Of a stretch of 64,000 nt of DNA, positions 12,127 to 24,840 are shown piece by piece. The DNA comes from Crossaster papposus. Its lineage: Eukaryota; Echinodermata; Asteroidea; Velatida; Solasteridae. The stretch spans positions 248,001-312,000 of the forward strand of contig JBAIAA010000516.1 of the NCBI GenBank assembly GCA_037893245.1, in the 5' to 3' direction. The translations under genes and the position numbers were made by a program. Below the pieces are notes generated by a model. It did not search any database. It worked only from the letters and a program-made list of their open reading frames with translations, and was not told the origin of the DNA. Each line of letters begins with the position of its first letter. Position 1 is the first letter of the stretch.

Positions 12127-14909
12127 TAACGTTAACACACGCGTTTCAAATTCGCCATAGGTTTGTGCACACAATCCCCGCCCACAAATAAGGGCATGAA
12201 GGAAAGCATGCTCCGGGAAGGGGCTGGGTGTTAGGAGATAGAGGGGGGCCTCCAGGAATGGCAAAATTAGCAATTTGACCCGGGGCATGCTTTGTTAGTA
12301 TTTTATTTCGATTTTCTGAAAATGTTAACGTTAACACACGCGTTTCAAATTCGCCATAGGTTTGTGCACACAATCCCCGCCCACAAATAAGGGCATGAAG
12401 GAAAGCATGCCCCGGGAATGGGCTGGGTGTTAGGAGATAGAGGGGGGCCTCCAGGAATGGCAAAATTAGCAATTTGACCCGGGGCATGCTTATTTAGTAT
12501 TTTATTTCGATTTTCTGAAAATTTTAACGTTAACACACGCGTTTCAAATTCGCCATAGGTTTGTGCACACAATCACCGCCCACAAATAAGGGCATGAAGG
12601 AAAGCATGCCCCGGGAAGGGGCTGGGTGTTAGGAGATAGAGGGGGCCTCCAGGAATGGCAAAATTAGCAATTTGACCCGGGGCATGCTTTGTTAGTATTT
12701 TATTTCGATTTTCTGAAAATGTTAACGTTAACACACGCGTTTCAAATTCGCCATAGGTTTGTGCACACAATCCCCGCCCACAAATAAGGGCATGAAGGAA
12801 AGCATGCCCCGGGAAGGGGCTGGGTGTTAGGAGATAGAGGGGGGCCTCCAGGAATGGCAAAATTAGCAATTTGACCCGGGGCATGCTTTGTTAGTATTTT
12901 ATTTCGATTCTCTGAAAATGGTAACGTTAACACACGCGTTTCAAATTCGCCATAGGTTTGTGCACACAATCCCCGCCCACAAATAAGGGCATGAAGGAAA
13001 GCATGCCCCGGGAAGGGGCTGGGTGTTAGGAGATAGAGGGGGGCCTCCAGGAATGGCAAAATTAGCAATTTGACCCGGGGCATGCTTTGTTACTATTTTA
13101 TTTCGATTTTCTGAAAATGTTAACTTTAACACACGCGTTTCAAATTCGCCATAGGTTTGTGCACACAATCCCCGCCCACAAATAAGGGCATGAAGGAAAG
13201 CATGCCCCGGGAAGGGGCTGGGTGTTAGGAGATAGAGGGGGGCCTCCAGGAATGGCAAAATTAGCAATTTGACCCGGGGCATGCTTTGTTAGTATTTTAT
13301 TTCGATTTTCTGAAAATTTTAACGTTAACACACGCGTTTCAAATTCGCCATAGGTTTGTGCACACAATCCCCGCCCACAAATAAGGGCATGAAGGAAAGC
13401 ATGCCCCGGGAAGGGGCTGGGTGTTAGGAGATAGAGGGGGCCTCCAGGAATGGCAAAATTAGCAATTTGACCCGGGGAATGCTTTGTTAGTATTTTATTT
13501 CGATTTTCTGAAAATGTTAACGTTAACACACGCGTTTCAAATTCGCCATAGGTTTGTGCACACAATCCCCGCCCACAAATAAGGGCATGAAGGAAAGCAT
13601 GCCCCGGGAAGGGGCTGGGTGTTAGGAGATAGAGGGGGGCCTCCAGGAATGGCAAAATTAGCAATTTGACCCGGGGCATGCTTTGTTAGTATTTTATTTC
13701 GATTCTCTGAAAATTTTAACGTTAACACACGCGTTTCAAATTCGCCATAGGTTTGTGCACACAATCCCCGCCCACAAATAAGGGCATGAAGGAAAGCATG
13801 CCCCGGGAAGGGGCTGGGTGTTAGGAGATAGAGGGGGGCCTCCAGGAATGGCAAAATTAGCAATTTTACCAGGGGCATGCTTTGTTAGTATTTTATTTCG
13901 ATTTTCTGAAAATGGTAACGTTAACACACGCGTTTCAAATTCGCCATAGGTTTGTGCACACAATCCCCGCCCACAAATAAGGGCATGAAGGAAAGCATGC
14001 CCCGGGAAGGGGCTGGGTGTTAGGAGATATAGGGGGGCCTCCAGGAATGGCAAAATTAGCAATTTGACCCGGGGCATGCTTTGTTAGTATTTTATTTCGA
14101 TTTTCTGAAAATGGTAACGTTAACACACGCGTTTCAAATTCGCCATAGGTTTGTGCACACAATCGCCGCCCACAAATAAGGGCATGAAGGAAAGCATGCC
14201 CCGGGAAGGGGCTGGGTGTTAGGAGATAGAGGGGGGCCTCCAGGAATGGCAAAATTAGCAATTTGACCCAGGGCATGCTTTGTTACTATTTTATTTCGAT
14301 TTTCTGAAAATTTTAACGTTAACACACGCGTTTCAAATTCGCCATAGGTTTGTGCACACAATCCCCGCCCACAAATAAGGGCATGAAGGAAAGCATGCCC
14401 CGGGAAGGGGCTGGGTGTTAGGAGATAGAGGGGGGCCTCCAGGAATGGCAAAATTAGCAATTTGACCCGGGGCATGCTTTGTTAGTATTTTATTTCGATT
14501 TTCTGAAAATGTTAACGTTAACACACGCGTTTCAAATTCGCCATAGGTTTGTGCACACAATCCCCGCCCACAAATAAGGGCATGAAGGAAAGCATGCCCC
14601 GGGAATGGGCTGGGTGTTAGGAGATAGAGGGGGGCCTCCAGGAATGGCAAAATTAGCAATTTGACCCGGGGCATGCTTATTTAGTATTTTATTTCGATTT
14701 TCTGAAAATTTTAACGTTAACACACGCGTTTCAAATACGCCATAGGCTTGTGCACACAATCCCCGCCCACAAATAAGGGCATGAAGGAAAGCATGCCCCG
14801 GGAAGGGGCTGGGTGTTAGTAGATAGAGGGGGCCTCCAGGAATGGCAAAATTAGCAATTTGACCCGGGGCATGCTTTGTTAGTATTTTATTTCGATTTTC
14901 TGAAAATGT
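12127..14909 (+). repeat. 14-monomer block shared with 27604-30386
   Basis: Fourteen monomers occur in the same order and with the same spacing 15,477 bp downstream. Shared tags in order: CATGCTCCGGG; GCTTATTTAG; five-G; GATTCTCTG; TAACTTTAAC; plain; five-G; GATTCTCTG again; a changed right arm (ACCAGGGGC); GATATAGG; AATCGCCGCC with GACCCAGGG; plain; GCTTATTTAG; TTAGTAGATA. Both blocks are 2783 bp long. Confidence 0.82.
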
Positions 14910-16300
14910 TAACGTTAACACACGCGTTTCAAATTCGCCATAGGTTTGTGCACACAATCCCCGCCCACAAATAAGGGCATGAAGGAAAGCATGCCCCGGG
15001 AAGGGGCTGGGTGTTAGGAGATAGAGGGGGGCCTCCAGGAATGGCAAAATTAGCAATTTGACCCGGGGCATGCTTTGTTACTATTTTATTTCGATTTTCT
15101 GAACATTTTAACGTTAACACACGCGTTTCAAATTCGCCATAGGTTTGTGCACACAATCCCCGCCCACAAATAATGGCATGAAGGAAAGCATGCCCCGGGA
15201 ATGGGCTGGGTGTTAGGAGATAGAGGGGGCCTCCAGGAATGGAAAAATTAGCAATTTGACCCGGGGCATGCTTTGTTAGTATTTTATTTCGATTTTCTGA
15301 AAATGTTAACGTTAACACACGCGTTTCAAATTCGCCATAGGTTTGTGCACACAATCCCCGCCCACAAATAAGGGCATGAAGGAAAGCATGCCCCGGGAAG
15401 GGGCTGGGTGTTAGGAGATAGAGGGGGCCTCCAGGAATGGCAAAATTAGCAATTTGACCCGGGGCATGCTTTGTTAGTATTTTATTTCGATTTTCTGAAA
15501 ATGTTAACGTTAACACACGCGTTTCAAATTCGCCATAGGTTTGTGCACACAATCCCCGCCCACAAATAAGGGCATGAAGGAAAGCATGCCCCGGGAATGG
15601 GCTGGGTGTTAGGAGATAGAGGGGGGCCTCCAGGAATGGAAAAATTAGCAATTTGACCCGGGGCATGCTTTGTTAGTATTTTATTTCGATTTTCTTAAAA
15701 TTTTAACGTTAACACACGCGTTTCAAATTCGCCATAGGTTTGTGCACACAATCCCCGCCCACAAATAAGAGCATGAAGGAAAGCATGCCCCGGGAATGGG
15801 CTGGGTGTTAGGAGATAGAGGGGGGCCTCCAGGAATGGCAAAATTAGCAATTTGACCCGGGGCATGCTTTGTTAGTATTTTATTTCGATTTTCTGAAAAT
15901 TTTAACGTTAACACACGCGTTTCAAATTCGCCATAGGTTTGTGCACACAATCCCCGCCCACAAATAAGGGCATGAAGGAAAGCATGCCCCGGGAAGGGGC
16001 TGGGTGTTAGGAGATAGAGGGGGGCCTCCAGGAATGGCAAAATTAGCAATTTGACCCGGGGCATGCTTTGTTAGTATTTTATTTCTATTTTCTGAAAATG
16101 TTAACGTTAACACACGCGTTTCAAATTCGCCATAGGTTTGTGCACACAATCCCCGCAAACAAATAAGGGCATGAAGGAAAGCATGCCCTGGGAAGGGGCT
16201 GGGTGTTAGGAGATAGAGGGGGGCCTCCAGGAATGGCAAAATTAGCAATTTGACCCGGGGCATGCTTTGTTACTATTTTATTTCGATTTTCTGAAAATGT
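14513..16300 (+). repeat. 9-mer HOR, copy 1 (1788 bp)
   Basis: Starts with an AATGGG/GCTTATTT monomer, then AAATACGCC with AGGCTTGTG and TTAGTAGATA (14712), then the GTTACT to CCGCAAACAAAT module (14910-16300). The unusual AAATACGCC and AGGCTTGTG changes reappear at 16500, exactly 1788 bp later. Confidence 0.9.
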
Positions 16301-18088
16301 TAACGTTAACACACGCGTTTCAAATTCGCCATAGGTTTGTGCACACAATCCCCGCCCACAAATAAGGGCATGAAGGAAAGCATGCCCCGGGAATGGGCTG
16401 GGTGTTAGGAGATAGAGGGGGGCCTCCAGGAATGGCAAAATTAGCAATTTGACCCGGGGCATGCTTATTTAGTATTTTATTTCGATTTTCTGAAAATTTT
16501 AACGTTAACACACGCGTTTCAAATACGCCATAGGCTTGTGCACACAATCCCCGCCCACAAATAAGGGCATGAAGGAAAGCATGCCCCGGGAAGGGGCTGG
16601 GTGTTAGTAGATAGAGGGGGCCTCCAGGAATGGCAAAATTAGCAATTTGACCCGGGGCATGCTTTGTTAGTATTTTATTTCGATTTTCTGAAAATGTTAA
16701 CGTTAACACACGCGTTTCAAATTCGCCATAGGTTTGTGCACACAATCCCCGCCCACAAATAAGGGCATGAAGGAAAGCATGCCCCGGGAAGGGGCTGGGT
16801 GTTAGGAGATAGAGGGGGGCCTCCAGGAATGGCAAAATTAGCAATTTGACCCGGGGCATGCTTTGTTACTATTTTATTTCGATTTTCTGAACATTTTAAC
16901 GTTAACACACGCGTTTCAAATTCGCCATAGGTTTGTGCACACAATCCCCGCCCACAAATAATGGCATGAAGGAAAGCATGCCCCGGGAATGGGCTGGGTG
17001 TTAGGAGATAGAGGGGGCCTCCAGGAATGGAAAAATTAGCAATTTGACCCGGGGCATGCTTTGTTAGTATTTTATTTCGATTTTCTGAAAATGTTAACGT
17101 TAACACACGCGTTTCAAATTCGCCATAGGTTTGTGCACACAATCCCCGCCCACAAATAAGGGCATGAAGGAAAGCATGCCCCGGGAAGGGGCTGGGTGTT
17201 AGGAGATAGAGGGGGCCTCCAGGAATGGCAAAATTAGCAATTTGACCCGGGGCATGCTTTGTTAGTATTTTATTTCGATTTTCTGAAAATGTTAACGTTA
17301 ACACACGCGTTTCAAATTCGCCATAGGTTTGTGCACACAATCCCCGCCCACAAATAAGGGCATGAAGGAAAGCATGCCCCGGGAATGGGCTGGGTGTTAG
17401 GAGATAGAGGGGGGCCTCCAGGAATGGAAAAATTAGCAATTTGACCCGGGGCATGCTTTGTTAGTATTTTATTTCGATTTTCTTAAAATTTTAACGTTAA
17501 CACACGCGTTTCAAATTCGCCATAGGTTTGTGCACACAATCCCCGCCCACAAATAAGAGCATGAAGGAAAGCATGCCCCGGGAATGGGCTGGGTGTTAGG
17601 AGATAGAGGGGGGCCTCCAGGAATGGCAAAATTAGCAATTTGACCCGGGGCATGCTTTGTTAGTATTTTATTTCGATTTTCTGAAAATTTTAACGTTAAC
17701 ACACGCGTTTCAAATTCGCCATAGGTTTGTGCACACAATCCCCGCCCACAAATAAGGGCATGAAGGAAAGCATGCCCCGGGAAGGGGCTGGGTGTTAGGA
17801 GATAGAGGGGGGCCTCCAGGAATGGCAAAATTAGCAATTTGACCCGGGGCATGCTTTGTTAGTATTTTATTTCGATTTTCTGAAAATTGTAACGTTAACA
17901 CACGCGTTTCAAATTCGCCATAGGTTTGTGCACACAATCCCCGCAAACAAATAAGGGCATGAAGGAAAGCATGCCCCGGGAAGGGGCTGGGTGTTAGGAG
18001 ATAGAGGGGGGCCTCCAGGAATGGCAAAATTAGCAATTTGACCCGGGGCATGCTTTGTTACTATTTTATTTCGATTTTCTGAACATTT
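16301..18088 (+). repeat. 9-mer HOR, copy 2 (1788 bp)
   Basis: Monomers at 16301 to 17890 match copy 1 at every diagnostic site I compared except near the end. The monomer at 15903 ends TTTCTATTTT...AAAATGT while its partner at 17691 ends TTTCGATTTT...AAAATTGT, and 16102 carries a private CCCTGGG. Copy 2 is also the first half of a larger 16-monomer unit (16301-19481). Confidence 0.9.
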
Positions 18089-19481
18089 TAACGTTAACAC
18101 ACGCGTTTCAAATTCGCCATAGGTTTGTGCACACAATCCCCGCCCACAAATAAGGGCATGAAGGAAAGCATGCCCCGGGAAGGGGCTGGGTGTTAGGAGA
18201 TAGAGGGGGGCCTCCAGGAATGGCAAAATTAGCAATTTGACCCGGGGCATGCTTTGTTAGTATTTTATTTCGATTTTCTGAAAATGTTAACGTTAACACA
18301 CGCGTTTCAAATTCGCCATAGGTTTGTGCACACAATCCCCGCCCACAAATAAGGGCATGAAGGAAAGCATGCCCCGGGAATGGGCTGGGTGTTAGGAGAT
18401 AGAGGGGGGCCTCCAGAAATGGCAAAATTAGCAATTTGACCCGGGGCATGCTTTGTTAGTATTTTATTTCTATTTTCTGAAAATTGTAACGTTAACACAC
18501 GCGTTTCAAATTCGCCATAGGTTTGTGCACACAATCCCCGCCCACAAATAAGGGCATGAAGGAAAGCATGCCCCGGGAAGGGGCTGGGTGTTAGGAAATA
18601 GAGGGGGGCCTCCAGGAATGGCAAAATTTGCAATTTGACCCGGGGCATGCTTTGTTAGTATTTTATTTTGATTTTCTGAAAATGGTAACGTTAACACACG
18701 CGTTTCAAATTCGCCATAGGTTTGTGCACACAATCCCCGCCCACAAATAAGGGCATGAAGGAAAGCATGCCCCGGGAAGGGGCTGGGTGTTAGGAGATAG
18801 AGGGGGGCCTCCAGGAATGGCAAAATTAGCAATTTTACCAGGGGCATGCTTTGTTAGTATTTTATTTCGATTTTCTGAAAATGGTAACGTTAACACACGC
18901 GTTTCAAATTCGCCATAGGTTTGTGCACACAATCCCCGCCCACAAATAAGGGCATGAAGGAAAGCATGCCCCGGGAAGGGGCTGGGTGTTAGGAGATATA
19001 GGGGGGCCTCCAGGAATGGCAAAATTAGCAATTTGACCCGGGGCATGCTTTGTTAGTATTTTATTTCGATTTTCTGAAAATGGTAACGTTAACACACGCG
19101 TTTCAAATTCGCCATAGGTTTGTGCACACAATCGCCGCCCACAAATAAGGGCATGAAGGAAAGCATGCCCCGGGAAGGGGCTGGGTGTTAGGAGATAGAG
19201 GGGGTCCTCCAGGAATGGCAAAATTAGCAATTTGACCCAGGGCATGCTTTGTTACTATTTTATTTCGATTTTCTGAAAATTTTAACGTTAACACACGCGT
19301 TTCAAATTCGCCATAGGTTTGTGCACACAATCCCCGCCCACAAATAAGGGCATGAAGGAAAGCATGCCCCGGGAAGGGGCTGGGTGTTAGGAGATAGAGG
19401 GGGGCCTCCAGGAATGGCAAAATTAGCAATTTGACCCGGGGCATGCTTTGTTAGTATTTTATTTCGATTTTCTGAAAATGT
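16301..19481 (+). repeat. 16-mer HOR, copy 1 (3181 bp)
   Basis: This unit comprises the second 9-mer copy plus seven monomers: plain (18089), CCAGAAATGG (18288), TTAGGAAATAG with AAATTTGC (18487), a GACCAGGGG-type right arm (18686), GATATAGG (18885), AATCGCCGCC (19084) and plain (19283). The same series restarts at 19482. Confidence 0.87.
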
Positions 19482-22464
19482 TAACGTTAACACACGCGTT
19501 TCAAATTCGCCATAGGTTTGTGCACACAATCCCCGCCCACAAATAAGGGCATGAAGGAAAGCATGCCCCGGGAATGGGCTGGGTGTTAGGAGATAGAGGG
19601 GGGCCTCCAGGAATGACAAAATTAGCAATTTGACCCGGGGCATGCTTATTTAGTATTTTATTTCGATTTTCTGAAAATTTTAACGTTAACACACGCGTTT
19701 CAAATTCGCCATAGGTTTGTGCACACAATCCCCGCCCACAAATAACGGCATGAAGGAAAGCATGCCCCGGGAAGGGGCTGGGTGTTAGTAGATAGAGGGG
19801 GCCTCCAGGAATGGCAAAATTAGCAATTTGACCCGGGGCATGCTTTGTTAGTATTTTATTTCGATTTTCTGAAAATGTTAACGTTAACACACGCGTTTCA
19901 AATTCGCCATAGGTTTGTGCACACAATCCCCGCCCACAAATAAGGGCATGAAGGAAAGCATGCCCCGGGAAGGGGCTGGGTGTTAGGAGATAGAGGGGGG
20001 CCTCCAGGAATGGCAAAATTAGCAATTTGACCCGGGGCATGCTTTGTTACTATTTTATTTCGATTTTCTGAACATTTTAACGTTAACACACGCGTTTCAA
20101 ATTCGCCATAGGTTTGTGCACACAATCCCCGCCCACAAATAATGGCATGAAGGAAAGCATGCCCCGGGAATGGGCTGGGTGTTAGGAGATAGAGGGGGGC
20201 CTCCAGGAATGGAAAAATTAGCAATTTGACCCGGGGCATGCTTTGTTAGTATTTTATTTCGATTTTCTGAAAATGTTAACGTTAACACACGCGTTTCAAA
20301 TTCGCCATAGGTTTGTGCACACAATCCCCGCCCACAAATAAGGGCATGAAGGAAAGCATGCCCCGGGAAGGGGCTGGGTGTTAGGAGATAGAGGGGGCCT
20401 CCAGGAATGGCAAAATTAGCAATTTGACCCGGGGCATGCTTTGTTAGTATTTTATTTCGATTTTCTGAAAATGTTAACGTTAACACACGCGTTTCAAATT
20501 CGCCATAGGTTTGTGCACACAATTCCCGCCCACAAATAAGGGCATGAAGGAAAGCATGCCCCGGGAATGGGCTGGGTGTTAGGAGATAGAGGGGGGCCTC
20601 CAGGAATGGAAAAATTAGCAATTTGACCCGGGGCATGCTTTGTTAGTATTTTATTTCGATTTTCTTAAAATTTTAACGTTAACACACGCGTTTCAAATTC
20701 GCCATAGGTTTGTGCACACAATCCCCGCCCACAAATAAGAGCATGAAGGAAAGCATGCCCCGGGAATGGGCTGGGTGTTAGGAGATAGAGGGGGGCCTCC
20801 AGGAATGGCAAAATTAGCAATTTGACCCGGGGCATGCTTTGTTAGTATTTTATTTCGATTTTCTGAAAATTTTAACGTTAACACACGCGTTTCAAATTCG
20901 CCATAGGTTTGTGCACACAATCCCCGCCCACAAATAAGGGCATGAAGGAAAGCATGCCCCGGGAAGGGGCTGGGTGTTAGGAGATAGAGGGGGGCCTCCA
21001 GGAATGGCAAAATTAGCAATTTGACCCGGGGCATGCTTTGTTAGTATTTTATTTCGATTTTCTGAAAATTGTAACGTTAACACACGCGTTTCAAATTCGC
21101 CATAGGTTTGTGCACACAATCCCCGCAAACAAATAAGGGCATGAAGGAAAGCATGCCCCGGGAAGGGGCTGGGTGTTAGGAGATAGAGGGGGGCCTCCAG
21201 GAATGGCAAAATTAGCAATTTGACCCGGGGCATGCTTTGTTACTATTTTATTTCGATTTTCTGAACATTTTAACGTTAACACACGCGTTTCAAATTCGCC
21301 ATAGGTTTGTGCACACAATCCCCGCCCACAAATAAGGGCATGAAGGAAAGCATGCCCCGGGAAGGGGCTGGGTGTTAGGAGATAGAGGGGGGCCTCCAGG
21401 AATGGCAAAATTAGCAATTTGACCCGGGGCATGCTTTGTTAGTATTTTATTTCGATTTTCTGAAAATGTTAACGTTAACACACGCGTTTCAAATTCGCCA
21501 TAGGTTTGTGCACACAATCCCCGCCCACAAATAAGGGCATGAAGGAAAGCATGCCCCGGGAATGGGCTGGGTGTTAGGAGATAGAGGGGGGCCTCCAGAA
21601 ATGGCAAAATTAGCAATTTGACCCGGGGCATGCTTTGTTAGTATTTTATTTCTATTTTCTGAAAATTGTAACGTTAACACACGCGTTTCAAATTCGCCAT
21701 AGGTTTGTGCACACAATCCCCGCCCACAAATAAGGGCATGAAGGAAAGCATGCCCCGGGAAGGGGCTGGGTGTTAGGAAATAGAGGGGGGCCTCCAGGAA
21801 TGGCAAAATTTGCAATTTGACCCGGGGCATGCTTTGTTAGTATTTTATTTCGATTTTCTGAAAATGGTAACGTTAACACACGCGTTTCAAATTCGCCATA
21901 GGTTTGTGCACACAATCCCCGCCCACAAATAAGGGCATGAAGGAAAGCATGCCCCGGGAAGGGGCTGGGTGTTAGGAGATATAGGGGGGCCTCCAGGAAT
22001 GGCAAAATTAGCAATTTGACCCGGGGCATGCTTTGTTAGTATTTTATTTCGATTTTCTGAAAATGGTAACGTTAACACACGCGTTTCAAATTCGCCATAG
22101 GTTTGTGCACACAATCGCCGCCCACAAATAAGGGCATGAAGGAAAGCATGCTCCGGGAAGGGGCTGGGTGTTAGGAGATAGAGGGGGGCCTCCAGGAATG
22201 GCAAAATTAGCAATTTGACCCGGGGCATGCTTTGTTACTATTTTATTTCGATTTTCTGAACATTTTAACGTTAACACACGCGTTTCAAATTCGCCATAGG
22301 TTTGTGCACACAATCCCCGCCCACAAATAAGGGCATGAAGGAAAGCATGCCCCGGGAAGGGGCTGGGTGTTAGGAGATAGAGGGGGGGCTCCAGGAATGG
22401 CAAAATTAGCAATTTGACCCGGGGCATGCTTTGTTAGTATTTTATTTCGATTTTCTGAAAATGT
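19482..22464 (+). repeat. 16-mer HOR, copy 2, one monomer short (2983 bp)
   Basis: Fifteen monomers follow the 16301-19481 order, but the partner of the monomer at 18686 is missing between 21669 and 21868. The partner of the five-G monomer at 16897 has six G at 20078, which accounts for a 1-bp change of offset. The retained TTAGTAGATA (19681) and CCGCAAACAAAT (21072) tags confirm the phase. Confidence 0.86.
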
Positions 22465-22663
22465 TAACGTTAACACACGCGTTTCAAATTCGCCATAGGT
22501 TTGTGCACACAATCCCCGCCCACAAATAAGGGCATGAAGGAAAGCATGCCCCGGGAATGGGCTGGGTGTTAGGAGATAGAGGGGGGCCTCCAGGAATGGC
22601 AAAATTAGCAATTTGACCTGGGGCATGCTTATTTAGTATTTTATTTCGATTTTCTGAAAATTT

Positions 22664-24840
22664 TAACGCGTTTCAAATTCGCCATAGGTTTGTGCACACA
22701 ATCCCCGCCCACAAATAAGGGCATGAAGGAAAGCATGCCCCGGGAAGGGGCTGGGTGTTAGGAGATAGAGGGGGCCTCCAGGAATGGCAAAATTAGCAAT
22801 TTGACCCGGGGCATGCTTTGTTAGTATTTTATTTCGATTTTCTGAAAATGTTAACGTTAACACACGCGTTTCAAATTCGCCATAGGTTTGTGCACACAAT
22901 CCCCGCCCACAAATAAGGGCATGAAGGAAAGCATGCTCCGGGAAGGGGCTGGGTGTTAGGAGATAGAGGGGGGCCTCCAGGAATGGCAAAATTAGCAATT
23001 TGACCCGGGGCATGCTTTGTTAGTATTTTATTTCGATTTTCTGAAAATGTTAACGTTAACACACGCGTTTCAAATTCGCCATAGGTTTGTGCACACAATC
23101 CCCGCCCACAAATAAGGGCATGAAGGAAAGCATGCCCCGGGAATGGGCTGGGTGTTAGGAGATAGAGGGGGGCCTCCAGGAATGGCAAAATTAGCAATTT
23201 GACCCGGGGCATGCTTTGTTAGTATTTTATTTCGATTTTCTGAAAATTGTAACGTTAACACACGCGTTTCAAATTCGCCATAGGTTTGTGCACACAATCC
23301 CCGCAAACAAATAAGGGCATGAAGGAAAGCATGCCCCGGGAAGGGGCTGGGTGTTAGGAGATAGAGGGGGGCCTCCAGGAATGGCAAAATTAGCAATTTG
23401 ACCCGGGGCATGCTTTGTTACTATTTTATTTCGATTTTCTGAACATTTTAACGTTAACACACGCGTTTCAAATTCGCCATAGGTTTGTGCACACAATCCC
23501 CGCCCACAAATAAGGGCATGAAGGAAAGCATGCCCCGGGAAGGGGCTGGGTGTTAGGAGATAGAGGGGGGCCTCCAGGAATGGCAAAATTAGCAATTTGA
23601 CCCGGGGCATGCTTTGTTAGTATTTTATTTCGATTTTCTGAAAATGTTAACGTTAACACACGCGTTTCAAATTCGCCATAGGTTTGTGCACACAATCCCC
23701 GCCCACAAATAAGGGCATGAAGGAAAGCATGCCCCGGGAATGGGCTGGGTGTTAGGAGATAGAGGGGGGCCTCCAGAAATGGCAAAATTAGCAATTTGAC
23801 CCGGGGCATGCTTTGTTAGTATTTTATTTCTATTTTCTGAAAATTGTAACGTTAACACACGCGTTTCAAATTCGCCATAGGTTTGTGCACACAATCCCCG
23901 CCCACAAATAAGGGCATGAAGGAAAGCATGCCCCGGGAAGGGGCTGGGTGTTAGGAAATAGAGGGGGGCCTCCAGGAATGGCAAAATTTGCAATTTGACC
24001 CGGGGCATGCTTTGTTAGTATTTTATTTCGATTTTTTGAAAATGGTAACGTTAACACACGCGTTTCAAATTCGCCATAGGTTTGTGCACACAATCCCCGC
24101 CCACAAATAAGGGCATGAAGGAAAGCATGCCCCGGGAAGGGGCTGGGTGTTAGGAGATATAGGGGGGCCTCCAGGAATGGCAAAATTAGCAATTTGACCC
24201 GGGGCATGCTTTGTTAGTATTTTATTTCGATTTTCTGAAAATGGTAACGTTAACACACGCGTTTCAAATTCGCCATAGGTTTGTGCACACAATCGCCGCC
24301 CACAAATAAGGGCATGAAGGAAAGCATGCCCCGGGAAGGGGCTGGGTGTTAGGAGATAGAGGGGGGCCTCCAGGAATGGCAAAATTAGCAATTTGACCCG
24401 GGGCATGCTTTGTTACTATTTTATTTCGATTTTCTGAACATTTTAACGTTAACACACGCGTTTCAAATTCGCCATAGGTTTGTGCACACAATCCCCGCCC
24501 ACAAATAAGGGCATGAAGGAAAGCATGCCCCGGGAAGGGGCTGGGTGTTAGGAGATAGAGGGGGGGCTCCAGGAATGGCAAAATTAGCAATTTGACCCGG
24601 GCATGCTTTGTTAGTATTTTATTTCGATTTTCTGAAAATGTTAACGTTAACACACGCGTTTCAAATTCGCCATAGGTTTGTGCACACAATCCCCGCCCAC
24701 AAATAAGGGCATGAAGGAAAGCATGCCCCGGGAATGGGCTGGGTGTTAGGAGATAGAGGGGGGCCTCCAGGAATGGCAAAATTAGCAATTTGACCTGGGG
24801 CATGCTTATTTAGTATTTTATTTCGATTTTCTGAAAATTT
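22664..24840 (+). repeat. 11-mer HOR, copy 1, tagged by a 10-bp deletion (2177 bp)
   Basis: The first monomer reads TAACGCGTTTC: 10 bp (GTTAACACAC) are missing, removing half of the junction palindrome. Ten further monomers follow, including CCGCAAACAAAT (23250), CCAGAAATGG (23648), GATATAGG (24046), AATCGCCGCC (24245) and a GGGGGGGCTCC monomer (24444). The deletion tag returns at 24841. Confidence 0.9.

Noticed and set aside
22664..22674. Insertion-site scar at TAACGCGTTTC
   Set aside because: It is a plain 10-bp loss relative to neighbours, shared by three HOR copies, with no added bases or target duplication.
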